Positions 54,288 through 64,000 of a stretch of DNA of 64,000 nt are shown one piece after another. The translations under genes were made by a program, and so were the position numbers. The notes under the pieces are model-generated. The model searched no databases, had not been told where the DNA came from, and worked only from the letters and a program-made list of their open reading frames with translations. This DNA comes from Cadophora sp. MPI-SDFR-AT-0126 (taxonomy: Eukaryota; Ascomycota; Leotiomycetes; Helotiales; Ploettnerulaceae), in assembly GCA_020747065.1 (NCBI GenBank), contig JAGMVK010000004.1:372001-436000 (forward strand), given 5' to 3'. Position 1 is the stretch's first letter; the number at the start of each line of letters is the position of its first letter.

Positions 54288-56793
54288 CGAGGTGTCTGTT
54301 TGAGATGATGCTGGCCTGAGCAAGGAACTAAAGGTTACTCCAGAGTCGCAGGCTTGATATCGAATTAGACCATGCTGAAGATAATGCCTGGCACAGCGGC
54401 GTGTACAGTGATTCGGTGAATTCTGCTCAAAGCCCAGCTAATACCCAGGACATTCGAGATAATACGTGTAGATGAATAATTACAGGGCTTAGTGCATTGA
54501 AATTATATCGAAATCCACTTAATGATCCGTAGATTTGGTCGCATGTCGGAATCTTTGCCATAGAGGCTTCTGCTGTATTTCAACTACCTTCTCGTAGCCA
54601 TGTCTTGTTCTATAATAGATAGAGGTAAGATTGATGGTGCATAGTCATATTATCATTCGTGGCCTGTGGATAGGGCTTTTCTCACTTGAAGCTAACCTGT
54701 ACAAAAGGTGAATCTCGGGCTGAAGAGCACAGAATAACGACAATGGCAACCACTGAAAATCAAATAGTCTTCCAGATCGGAACGGGATCAGATTTGTTCG
54801 TGATTGATCTGGAGATTTGCCGAGGGTGGATCGAGACGAAGGATCAGCATAGAATCTGTGGGCACACACACGTGAATTGAGAGAACAGTCATTCTGACTG
54901 GCACCTGTCGTCGAGTAAGCCGGTAATCTCCATTACGCAAACTGCCAATGGTTCATATATGTCAAGGACTTTAGAGAAATTGCGGAATTGGAGGCACTGT
55001 GGTCGTGTAGACTGTTCTGGCAAACGAATATATCCATCCTGTGTAAAGCCGCACCAAATCTTAACAGGGAAGCAGGGGCGAACAAGCATTGCGAATTAGA
55101 TGAAATGACAGGCAAGAACAGCAAAGACGAGTATAAAATGAACTTGTACGTTTGAGGCAACTGTGAAGAGATTTGTTACCATTATCCACAGAAGTATCCC
55201 TAGCCCACTACCTTGGGATAGAGAAAGAGCGGCATGTGAAGTTACAAACTCGCTTAATGTTCCCCTATTTCCAAAATTAAACAATCTCCTAGCTAACTCA
55301 GCCGATGTCAACAAAACCGCTGCACACGTACAGAGAGAATCAAAATCCACGTAAGCTTCAAAAGCAAAAAAAGGATGCCAGAAAGTAGAGCATTATACGC
55401 ACAATAGTCACTATTCTGAATTCGTGGATTTCGTCAAAATGACCTTGCGTTTTGTTGCAAATCGTCACGGCACCGTGCATGATCTCAACGGTTTGTTGCA
55501 GCTTGTAACATGCCGCACGAGAACGCCTGCTGGGTGTGTGTTGTACGAAACAAGCTCTAGGGCTTACACAGCTTCCAATCCCTGGCTAACTACCTGGAGT
55601 ATGCTGACCCATCTGTTTCCGTGTTTGGCGCCTTTGTGTCGACGAGATGTTTTCTTTATATTAGTAAGAAAGTAATTATTAGCATCACAAGAATCTGAAG
55701 AGGGTTGTTGCACGGTCGGAAGCCAAAAATATATCTCGCTTAGAAAATCAACAAAACCATCCCCTTCAAAAACAGAGGGGAATTTACAAAAACAAAAAGC
55801 AAAACTCGGAAGACAGCTCCTTTCAGAACTGCCTTCGTAGAAACCCCTTTTCAAGGATTTTGAAGATTTTCTTTTGTTTTTGTCGAAGACTCTGTTCCGC
55901 CGGAAGCAAGTGTTCATTTCCTGTTAGCTTGGTAGTTGGTGTTTTTGTTGTTGTGTTTTTTTTTGTGGCGTAAGTTGTCGAGTGCCTTTCGGCGGGAGGG
56001 TTTTACTAATTTGGATAGATGTAGCAGGCAAAAATTTAGCCGACGTTGAGCTTGGGACTGATTAGGTTGGGTGAAGGTGGTCGGTTGAAATTCACTTTCG
56101 GGGTTTTGGGATCGGAAGACTTTTGTGGATTCACTTCACACGTTCTACATTATTGTGAGACTTATTGGTCTACATTGATAGCTACTTCCACGGTACGACC
56201 TCACAAAGAGGCTTTAGAGGCTCTCACTGTGTTGTGGGAGAGGAGAGCTTTGCCAGACAGCAATGGTGTTTGTAGGGGATCTGGTCCGACTTTGTATGAC
56301 ACAGAATTTCTGAGCACTGAACATCTCACTCTATAACAAATGGTCCATTATAGCTCCAGCTTGATTCCTACAACGGCAACATGGTTACATCACCGCATCT
56401 TCTGCAGGATCATGTGGCTGGCGGCAGACAGTTCACCATGTTCACGAACCATCTTGGTATCAAATATAATATTATGACACTATATCCGAGCTTCAAGTGG
56501 CCTTAGATCTTATGCTCATGAGTTAAATGCGCTTGTGAAATGTGGGAAAGAGCTAAGCGGCGTGTTTGATGCTGTGTATGGAAACCTCCTGGGTGAGGGA
56601 TGATTTTGTCTGTAAAAGAAACGATTCCGGAGTTTTGGAATTGATCATAGAAACTCAAATGCACATGAACTCCACGGATTTCTCATAAAATGTCTTCATT
56701 TTGACACTTTTTCTGAATGTCCCGGTATGCTCATCTAATCTGGACCCCAAAACTCCTGGTATACAAGTCTATCCCATCATATCATTTCCAAGC
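54288..56793. other. Gene-free region
   Basis: About 2.5 kb, AT-rich, with only short open frames (largest 117 codons at 55564-55917, no domain). No repeat matching elsewhere in the window and no RNA gene was seen. T-rich runs around 55920-55970. Decayed DNA is possible but not shown. Confidence 0.5.
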
Positions 56794-57547
56794 TCAAGTC
56801 GTCAACGTTCCCTTCGTACTAGGAACCTCGCCCTCCCGTCCAGCAACTCTCGTCGTCGCAGCTCTAACAGCCAAAGCCAGCGCCTTGAAAGCACTCTCCG
56901 CCCTATGATGATCATTCTCCCCACGTATACAATCAACATGCAGCGTCACCCTCGCATTCTGTGCAAAGCTCTGCATGCAATGTGGAATCATCTCGCAACT
57001 CAGGTCACCAATCTTCTCGCGCTTGAGACCCAGCTCGATGACGGCGTATGGACGGTTGGAAAGGTCGACTACGGCGCGGGAGAGGGCCTCGTCCAGAGGG
57101 GCGTATGCGGATCCGAAGCGTGCCAGACCTGTTGGGGCACCGAGGGCATCTTTGAATGCGCTACCGAGAGCGAGACAGACGTCTTCTGCTGTGTGGTGGT
57201 CGTCGACTAGAAGTGCGGCCTGTCAGTACATGCTTTATTAAACAAAGGAAGAGTGGCGTACTGTGAAGATCTCCTTTGCAATTGAGCGCCAAACTCCAAC
57301 CCGCATGCTTTGCCAGTGCATGGAGCATATGGTCTAGGAATCCAATTCCGGAATTGATAGCTATGGTCTGGCTTTTCGAAGCTTGTGTGGCGTGCCCATT
57401 CTCTCCGTTCAGTGACTTTGTGAGTCTACTGTCTGTGTTCGAGGGGAATTCTCCACCGTCGATGTTGATAGCGAGGACGATGCTGGTCTCATTAGTATCG
57501 CGCGCAAGAGCTGCTGAGCGAACTCTGGTATCGGATTTGGAAGCCAT
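56794..57547 (-). CDS. HIS3: Imidazoleglycerol-phosphate dehydratase (histidine biosynthesis)
   Basis: Exons 57547-57262 and 57206-56794 give 232 aa, the normal length. It dehydrates imidazoleglycerol phosphate to imidazoleacetol phosphate with two manganese ions. The protein begins [40 protein letters not shown] is the first metal-binding signature. [14 protein letters not shown] is the second, its first residue coming from the split codon at the intron. [29 protein letters not shown], and [16 protein letters not shown], with the third His cluster, follow. It lacks any fused phosphatase domain, as usual in fungi. It is divergent from the Loc1-like gene (213 bp). No exact TGACTCA was noticed in that short promoter. 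Confidence 0.95.
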
Positions 57548-57760
57548 ATCTATTTGTAGGAATATCGGCGTATTGGAAGTAGAAAGCAAGCTTGGGAAAA
57601 TTACTGAACTTTGAATGAAAGCAGGCGTCGATTGGCTTTACCCCACATTCACGCTAGCGGCCGCATCCCAAAATTTATCTCGCTATCTTTTATCGCGTCC
57701 AACCAGCCCCTCGAGTTTCGACTTCTCTTCATTGCGAAGTCAACTTAAATACATCACACA

Positions 57761-58404
57761 ATGGCGCCCTCACGTACATCGACGGTAAAATCCAAACATG
57801 CGACCAATAAATCGGGAATCCGAAATAGCAAGACTGCCAACAAACCACAAGGTGACGGCGTCTCGAAAAGCAAGAAGCCAAAGAGCAAAGGTCCACCTCC
57901 GAAACCCCAGAAGAGCGCTGGGAATCTGGCGACGCTGAAGAAGAAGAGGAGAGTGTATACGGAGAAGGAATTGGGTATCCCGGCATTGAACATGATCACA
58001 CCTGTAGGCGTCGAGAAGCCAAAGGGCAAGAAGAAGGGAAAGGTTTTCGTGGATGACAGGGTATGCATTTCTTGGATTAGCTGCGAGTAATTGCGAAAGG
58101 ATAGTCACTGATTCTGGCACAGGAGAGCATGATGACCATTCTAGCGATGGTCAATGCAGACAAGGACGGCCAGATTGAAAGCAAGATGATGAAGGCAAGG
58201 CAGATGGAGGAGATTCGGGAAGCAAGAAAGGCTGAGGCGGAAAAGAGGCAAGAGATGAGAAAAGCGAAGCTGGATGAGACAAAAGAGGGCATGAGGAAGA
58301 AGAGGAAGAGGCCTACTGGGGAAGACAGCGAGAAAATCACCAATGAGGCGGCGACCGGAACGAAACCCCTGAAGTTGAAGAAGAAGACTGTTTCTTTTGC
58401 TTAA
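57761..58404 (+). CDS. LOC1: Loc1-like 60S ribosome assembly/mRNA-localisation protein
   Basis: Exons 57761-58060 and 58123-58404 give 193 aa; the intron is phase 0. The protein is very basic, with Lys-rich runs throughout ([26 protein letters not shown]). It has the family's conserved [20 protein letters not shown] in the middle and a long charged helix ([20 protein letters not shown]), ending [11 protein letters not shown]. Yeast Loc1 is a nucleolar RNA-binding protein for 60S subunit assembly and ASH1 mRNA localisation. The call rests on the YTEKELGIP segment, length and composition; the similarity is suggestive, not decisive. The start ATG follows CACACA. Confidence 0.72.
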
Positions 58405-59343
58405 TTATATGGAATAGCCTTTGCTTGTATCTTGGGCGGCGTTCATGGCTGGAGCATTGGGATGGCGCTTGTGCGTTTGGGCGGTCGGGTACCTAAAAAT
58501 CGAGATACCATGGGATCAATGTAGTGTTTCCTAGACAGATGTGTTGCATTCCTTGGTAAGGCTGTTCTTTACTCCCATGTGATACGATTTTTTGAACGAA
58601 AGTTCTGGCGAGTAGGACCTGTTAGCGAGCCTGTTTCTTCACTCATCTGCTTTTCGATTGGGCCTGATTGTGTGACTTTGAACTTTCTTCGAGATATTAA
58701 TTTCTTCTGCAAAGACTCAGTGCCATATCTGGACAGTAAGGATCACCCACTGTTTATTAAATCCCTAAAGTCCACTTGAGTTGAAGATTCTATCAATGAG
58801 TAAAAGTAAAGTAAAAAAAGACGCAGCAGGAGTGAAAGTTGTCTGGAAATATGAATATTAAATGTATCTGCTCTATAGTCGCTCACGCTATCTATTACAC
58901 GACCAAATAAGTTACCAGCACTTGGTGAACTAGAGGTCTTTCTACAATATGTTGATGTGATGGAACTCTCTCTAAAGTGTCGATATGTCCACCTGTCCCA
59001 TCGAATTCCTTACTCGTCTGGACCATTCCAACTTTTTTGGTCTTGATGCCTCGTCACTTCTCAGGGCCAGAGAATCGACCTGGTTATCTCCGACCTTATC
59101 CTCTGTTTCGAGACGATGCTTCAAAAAAGACAGCTTCTTGATTTGGTAATGAATTCCCCAACGGACACCATTCCATGTTCCTGGGGGCTTGATCTTGGGG
59201 AGTGCGATCAGGCCTTTCCAATGCATTCAATTGCTCTCGAATACCGAGTCGATGATTTTTCGTCCTCAAACTGAGGCGAGATGTGTCGAAGTCCCAAAGA
59301 GCAATTCGTCGTCTTCGAGTACTTGGTACTCAACCCTCAACAT
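58405..59343. other. Convergent intergenic region
   Basis: About 940 bp between the Loc1-like (+) and peptidyl-tRNA hydrolase (-) genes. No supported gene or repeat. Confidence 0.5.
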
Positions 59344-60063
59344 CTACCCCTGGCTCAACCTCCTCAACTCCATCTCCACCTTCCCAGCAGCGCCCTCAAT
59401 CCTTCCCCTTTCAACCATACTCATCTTCCTCAACACATAATCCGCCACGTCCCTCTTATCCCTACTCTCCGGCCGTCCAATCCCCACCCCAATCCTCATA
59501 TACTCGTTTCCCCCAAGCGATTCTCCAATACTCTTCAAGCCATTATGACCCTTCGCACTCGCAGTCCCCGATCTAACCTTCACTTGACCAAGTGCGATCT
59601 CCAACTCGTCATGCACGACTACTAGCCTAGTATCCTCGCCACGAGATTCTTTTTGGAATTGGCGCCATGCGGAAGCGACGCCTGGGCCAGAGACGTTCAT
59701 GAGGGATGTGGATTGCCAGAGCGTGAAGTCTGAGCCGATTGATACGAGGCCATTGGCGTAGGCGCGAGACTTTTGGAATGAAGGGTAGGAAAGCGACGAC
59801 ACGAGGGCAGAGAGGACGGTGTGGCCTGCGGAGTGGAGGGTATTGAGGTAGGGTCCTGGATTGCCGATTGAGCAGACCAGGAGTCGGACGGGAGAGGCCA
59901 TGGAGAGGAATTGAGGAATATGAATTGATGCTGTTAGGGAGTCCGAATCATTTTCTGTGTCAGAAAATGTGAGGGTTTGGGCGAATTCTTGTTGGAGACG
60001 CAATTGTCGTCGTTGTTTTCGTGTGAGGTTCTGGTTTTGATCTGGAGAGCTCGGCTGAGACAT
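59344..60063 (-). CDS. PTH1: Peptidyl-tRNA hydrolase (Pth1 family)
   Basis: Single exon, 239 aa. It releases peptides from prematurely dropped peptidyl-tRNA. The fold is clear from residue 55: SPVRLLVCSIGNPGPYLNTLHSAGH with the catalytic His77 after the conserved Asn. LWQSTSLMNVSGPGV (Asn of the active site), RLVVVHDELEIALGQVKVR with the catalytic Asp, and GTASAKGHNGLKSIGESLGG follow. YMRIGVGIGRP and DYVLRKMS finish the family pattern. The first 54 residues are polar and Gln/Arg-rich; an internal Met (residue 55, at 59901) would give the minimal enzyme, so a second isoform or an alternative start is possible. Whether the head directs it to mitochondria is not clear. It is divergent from SPT2. 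Confidence 0.92.
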   Translation of the reverse strand: MSQPSSPDQNQNLTRKQRRQLRLQQEFAQTLTFSDTENDSDSLTASIHIPQFLSMASPVRLLVCSIGNPGPYLNTLHSAGHTVLSALVSSLSYPSFQKSRAYANGLVSIGSDFTLWQSTSLMNVSGPGVASAWRQFQKESRGEDTRLVVVHDELEIALGQVKVRSGTASAKGHNGLKSIGESLGGNEYMRIGVGIGRPESRDKRDVADYVLRKMSMVERGRIEGAAGKVEMELRRLSQG

Positions 60064-60794
60064 TTTGGGCTATCCTTGGGCTGATCGGCCAGGCTGCAAG
60101 GCTGAATGTTTCCTTGAACTTCGAATTTGGTTCCAATACTCAGGAATAATTGTCTGTAGATAATGAAATACTTGAATATGAATTCAATGTAAGTAACTAA
60201 ACTAAGTACTTAGAAAGCAGCGGTTCTCTTGGTCACTATATGTCTTTATTACCTTCACTCACATTTCTATGACTCTGCTTTGTCAGTTGATCTTTGGACT
60301 GCCCGGAGGAGTCATTCGCCACACACCACCCTTCTACACATTTTCGCAGCTGTATTACTAGCGAATGTACGGCATCACGGGTGGCTTGTAGCTGCGCCTG
60401 TCTTACTGGGTGCAAATGTAAAATATTCATCAGTATTAGATATGTCACAAAGAACTGAGCAAAATCAGGGTTCTGAGACAATCGGATTGTATGCAACCTG
60501 CCTCCTGCTACCTAGGCAAGGCAAGGCCCAATAACCGACCTTCCGACATGCGACACATGACACGTGACCCTAGATTCTTTCGCAACAATTCGGGGTTCAC
60601 CCTAATCGATTGCCATAAATACCACGACATTCTTTCCTCCACTCCACCCACGCATATTAGAGCGCCTTTTCTTCTTACAAGTTCTTATGAGTGGTTTTCG
60701 ACTAATATCTTACGCGCTTCGCGTCCACGAATCTTGATAATTACTTGTGTCCGCCTTTACTTTAGAGTCGTTCACCTACGCCAAAACCATAATT
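60064..60794. promoter_or_regulatory. Divergent promoter region, PTH1 / SPT2
   Basis: 731 bp between the starts. No TATA or named element recognised. Confidence 0.4.
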
Positions 60795-61848
60795 ATGCCT
60801 CCTGTACGCTTCCTTTGCCCTCGAGAAAGCACTTCCACCTAATGTATTTGTACAGATCGGGGATCTTCTGGCCCAGATAACTGGAGAGCCAAGCCCTACC
60901 CAATCAACGCACCCATCTTTTCCCCCGAAGCGCAAAGCCGACGATCAAATTCGAAAGCCAGTTGACAAGATACAGAGGACACAAGTGCCTGCAGCTGGTT
61001 CGCCACGTCCCATGGCGCAGGCAAACAGACCTACTACAGTTGATACATCAATGGCAAAGATGAATCTGGCTCAGAATAATCAAAAGCAACCCCTCTCTCG
61101 TCCCTCAACCTCGACGACATCCTTCAAGAATGGACAGCCAACACCTCCTCCAACGAACGATGCTCCCAAGGCACCACCAAAGAAGGGCTCATTTGCAGAG
61201 ATTATGGCTAGAGGAAAAGCAGCACAGTCAACGCTAGGTCAGGTCGGGAAGATTCAGCACAAACGAATCGAGAAGCAACCAAGCAAACGTGAAAGAGAGG
61301 ACGTGAAGGCACAGAAGGCATCGAATCTTCAGAAGAACCTGGCACCAGATAGTAAATTCAGCAAGATGGGCAAGAATCCGGTTCGGAATGGGCAAGGTAC
61401 GCAACGTACTGGGAGAGGTGGTGGAAAGGCCCGCGCGGAACCAGTTCCTGAGAAGAAGGTCAAGAAAGCAGCCCTGGCTACAACTGGATATACCGGAACG
61501 TCGAGACCCAAGCCCGGTGGAGCATCCTCGAGACCCTCAGCTTCTTCCTCCTCCTCACGATATGATAGAGGTCCTGATCGGGACAGACATCGTGGAAATA
61601 GATATGGTGCCCGCTATGCATACGCAAGTGAAGAGGAGGAGGATGAGGAGGAAGAAGATGAGCCAGATTACGAGTCAGACCTCTCTGACATGGAAGCGGC
61701 CGCATTCGAAGTCGATGAAGAAGAGGAAGAAGCCGCAAAAATCGCTCGTCGTGAAGATGCGCTTGCACTGGCCGAGGAGAATAGACTCAAGCGAGAGAAG
61801 GAAGAGAAGCGGAGACGCCTGGCTGCTATGGCCAAGTCTCGGCGCTGA
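60795..61848 (+). CDS. SPT2: Spt2-family histone-binding chromatin protein
   Basis: A 9-nt first exon (60795-60803, MPP) and a second exon 60856-61848 give 333 aa. The splice yields MPPIGDLLAQITGEPSPTQS, a good match to the short conserved head of filamentous Spt2 proteins; without the intron no ATG opens this frame. PPKRKADDQIRKPVDK and a Pro-rich linker follow, then KKGSFAEIMARGKAAQSTLG, QVGKIQHKRIEKQPSKRERE, and a disordered basic region. The C-terminal SPT2 domain has a run of acidic residues, DYESDLSDMEAAAFEVDEEE and a charged helix (EENRLKREKEEKRRRLAAMA) that contacts H3-H4. Spt2 is a histone chaperone in transcription elongation. The intron has a CACCTAATG branch point. Confidence 0.88.
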
Positions 61849-62502
61849 TTTCAACGGGAAGGATTGAGGAGTAATTCCAGTTGCTGGGTTATGTTACTTT
61901 GGACAGGGGCACTGCTTCGGTGGTCATTTGCATTTGCGAGGTGACAGGAACGGAAGGCATCGTCTGTTTAGCGGGATGGAGTTACGGTTGAGAAGCATTG
62001 CAGAAAGGCGTTCAATTCCTTACGAATACTATTATGTATACCAGAGTCATGGTAACTGTGCTGAGTCGCAAAACCGGAGCGCTGAGTTTGTATTGTGGCT
62101 CAAGTGCAGACTATGGTATCCTCCTTCCACAATACTTTGGGTCTCCGTTTCCGTAACTTTCATGTAAACAGCTTACTACTCTACACTCCTTAATGACCGA
62201 TCTAGACACCTACTTAAGGAGATCTATAAATGGTAACCAAAGCACTATCAGCTGTTATTTTATTGACTCCCAGACATACGCTAAGCTAGCCTACCCGCAC
62301 TGAAGCGATCAAATAATCCCTGTCGTCAAGGTTGGAACAGACCAAAAATATTTCGAGCCTCAATGACGGCACCGTCAACATTCCACTCTGAGAATTTTCC
62401 TACCAACGCCGTGGATTTACTTCCTAGGCCAACGACTCCCTGGCTCCGTCACCAAGAATCATAGCGCTGCTCGCTCGTCGGCGAGCCGCGAATGTTACCA
62501 CA
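61849..62502. other. Intergenic, no supported gene
   Basis: About 650 bp between two + strand genes. Presumed SPT2 terminator and promoter of the pseudouridine synthase. Confidence 0.45.
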
Positions 62503-63890
62503 ATGGCACTCGTTGAAGTCCCGCAAACAACATCCTACCCTCCCCTCGAAGAAAAGAAGCCTCTCCAAGATCCCCCTCCCGTAGTTATCACGCCCTGCGA
62601 TCCATGGCCACGACCTTACTTCCTCGAAAATGGATTGCGGCGAGTTGCGCCGTACCATTTCACCTACAACACATACTGCAAGGAGAGATGGCGAGGACGG
62701 GAACTGCTCGATATATTTTCCAGCGAGTTTAGAGACAGGCCCCTGGAATACTATGTAAGTCTGGCAAAATGTATTGGTAATTTCTTTTCTAACAGAATTA
62801 GAAAGATGCCATAGAGCGCGGAGCTGTGACTGTCAACGGCAAACCTGTGCCGACGACACAACATATCGTGAAGAATGGAGATGTCATATCGCATACGCTG
62901 CACAGACATGAACCTCCTGTTACCGCACTTCCAATCTCGGTTCTACATGAGGACGAAGACATGATTGTTATAAACAAACCTTCTGGTGTTCCAGTACATC
63001 CTGCTGGGCGGTACAACTACAATTCCGTGGTGGAGATAATGCGGGCAGAGCGAGGACATGCGTGGAATCCACTGCCATGTAACAGACTTGACAGGTTGAC
63101 AAGTGGTGTCATGTTCATTGCTAAGCATCCAAAAGCTGCCGAGGATCTAAGCCAGCAGATCACGCAAAGAACTGTCAGGAAGGAGTATATCGCACGTGTC
63201 AAGGGAGAATTTCCAGAAGGAGAAGTCATCTGTGATATGCCCATCCTGCAGATATCGCCCAAGTTAGGCCTCAATCGCGTACGAGCAAACGGAAAGTCAG
63301 CCCGTACCGTCTTCAAGAAACTCGCATACTATCCACCCACAGCCGATTCCGAATCAGGAAAGTCAGAAGGGCAAGAAGGGTACTCAATCGTCAGATGTCT
63401 CCCCGTCACAGGACGAACGCACCAACTGCGAGTGCATCTCCAATTCCTTGGGCACCCAATCGCCAACGATCCAATCTACTGTAACAGGCGCGTATGGGGC
63501 GCAAACCTAGGAGCCAACGACGCAGATGCATCTCAAGACACAGATGAAGACATCATCACGCGGCTGTCACGCATGGGCAAGTCAGAAGTCGCTGATGCAG
63601 TTGCATATCACGACGAGATGGTCGATGAGTATAACAAGAAGAAAGCCGAGAAGATGTCGGGTGAGCTCTGCGACGTCTGCCAGACGCCTCTGTACACCGA
63701 TCCTGGGGAGCAGGAGCTCTCGCTTTGGTTGCATAGCCTGAGGTATGAAGATTCGGGAGGTGCGTGGAGTTATCTCAGTCCTCTCCCTTCATGGGCTCTT
63801 CCACCTGCGGGCTTCGAGGGCCCGACTGAAGTAGGAGGGATGGATGAGCTGGTGGAAGCGGTGAAAGATGAGAATCCCGAGATCGCGTAG
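62503..63890 (+). CDS. RluA-family pseudouridine synthase (Pus9/Rib2-N-terminal-like)
   Basis: Exons 62503-62754 and 62802-63890 (phase-0 intron) give 446 aa. An S4-like RNA-binding part (YCKERWRGRELLDIFSSEFR, KDAIERGAVTVNGKPV) precedes the catalytic domain. VLHEDEDMIVINKPSGVPVH is the first motif. PCNRLDRLTSGVMFIAKHPK carries the catalytic Asp. ARTVFKKLAYYPP, VRCLPVTGRTHQLRVHLQFL and GHPIANDPIY complete it. The variant NRLDRLTSG instead of HRLDRxTSG is typical of the Pus9/Rib2 subgroup, which modifies position 32 of tRNAs. There is no C-terminal riboflavin deaminase domain, so it is a stand-alone synthase such as Pus9; the choice between cytosolic Pus9 and mitochondrial Pus5/8 roles is an inference. 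An unusual acidic insert follows the active site (DADASQDTDEDIITRLSRMG). Confidence 0.9.
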
Positions 63891-64000
63891 CCCTTGCTTG
63901 GTTATGCGCCTGGTATCCCAAAATTAATATAGATAAAATTATGCTGCCATTTTCGAGGCCAATTAGAGACGAGTCCTCTAGGTTGGAAATGTAGCTGCGC

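Overview
The window is chromosomal DNA of a filamentous ascomycete (Pezizomycotina). Genes carry short GT-AG introns of about 45-110 bp with CTAAY/CTGAC branch points. Ordinary ascomycete housekeeping genes lie on both strands without operons, and the two larger low-gene stretches look like transposon-derived or decayed DNA. The gene set would fit a leotiomycete, but that placement is an inference; no rRNA or mitochondrial marker is present to prove it.

Layout, left to right. 0-4 kb: proteasome-regulator PI31, a Maf-family nucleotide pyrophosphatase and a MAT2B/RmlD-like NAD(P) reductase. 4-7.8 kb: a gene-free block with diverged dispersed and local repeats and a 30-nt poly(T). 7.8-21.4 kb: a Cyc2-like mitochondrial flavoprotein, divergent from 3-phosphoglycerate dehydrogenase (serine synthesis), then choline-phosphate cytidylyltransferase, Elongator subunit Elp5, a CUE-domain protein, a single-exon FAR1/MULE-type DNA-binding protein and a GT64 glycosyltransferase. 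22.9-33.4 kb: a peroxisomal enoyl-CoA hydratase (C-terminal SKL), dephospho-CoA kinase, a secreted AA8 cytochrome-domain protein, homoserine kinase, Iwr1 and HMG-CoA lyase. 33.4-37.4 kb: a decayed Ty1/Copia retrotransposon (gag-like and reverse-transcriptase-like fragments on the + strand). 37.4-46 kb: Tvp18, a large disordered protein of unknown function, a 1-Cys peroxiredoxin and DHBP synthase (riboflavin). 46.7-54.3 kb: an accessory-looking block with an unknown membrane protein, a covalent-FAD-type oxidoreductase, a dynamin-like GTPase and an unknown 231-aa protein. 56.8-64 kb: His3, a Loc1-like protein, peptidyl-tRNA hydrolase, Spt2 and an RluA/Pus9-type pseudouridine synthase.

Metabolic themes recur but the genes are not clustered: amino-acid synthesis (serine, threonine, histidine), CoA and acyl-CoA metabolism (CoaE, enoyl-CoA hydratase, HMG-CoA lyase) and riboflavin. 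The promoters of the serine and threonine genes both carry a TGAGTCA/TGACTCA element, as expected for Gcn4/CPC1 cross-pathway control. The most unusual items are the dynamin gene whose first intron has no AG acceptor where the protein frame demands one, the FAR1/MULE-derived protein without a transposase core, the imperfect palindrome in the CYC2-like/SER33 divergent promoter, and the repeats of the 4-7.8 kb block. I did not find a convincing, entirely new multigene system. All intron positions were inferred by eye from frame, splice signals and family continuity.
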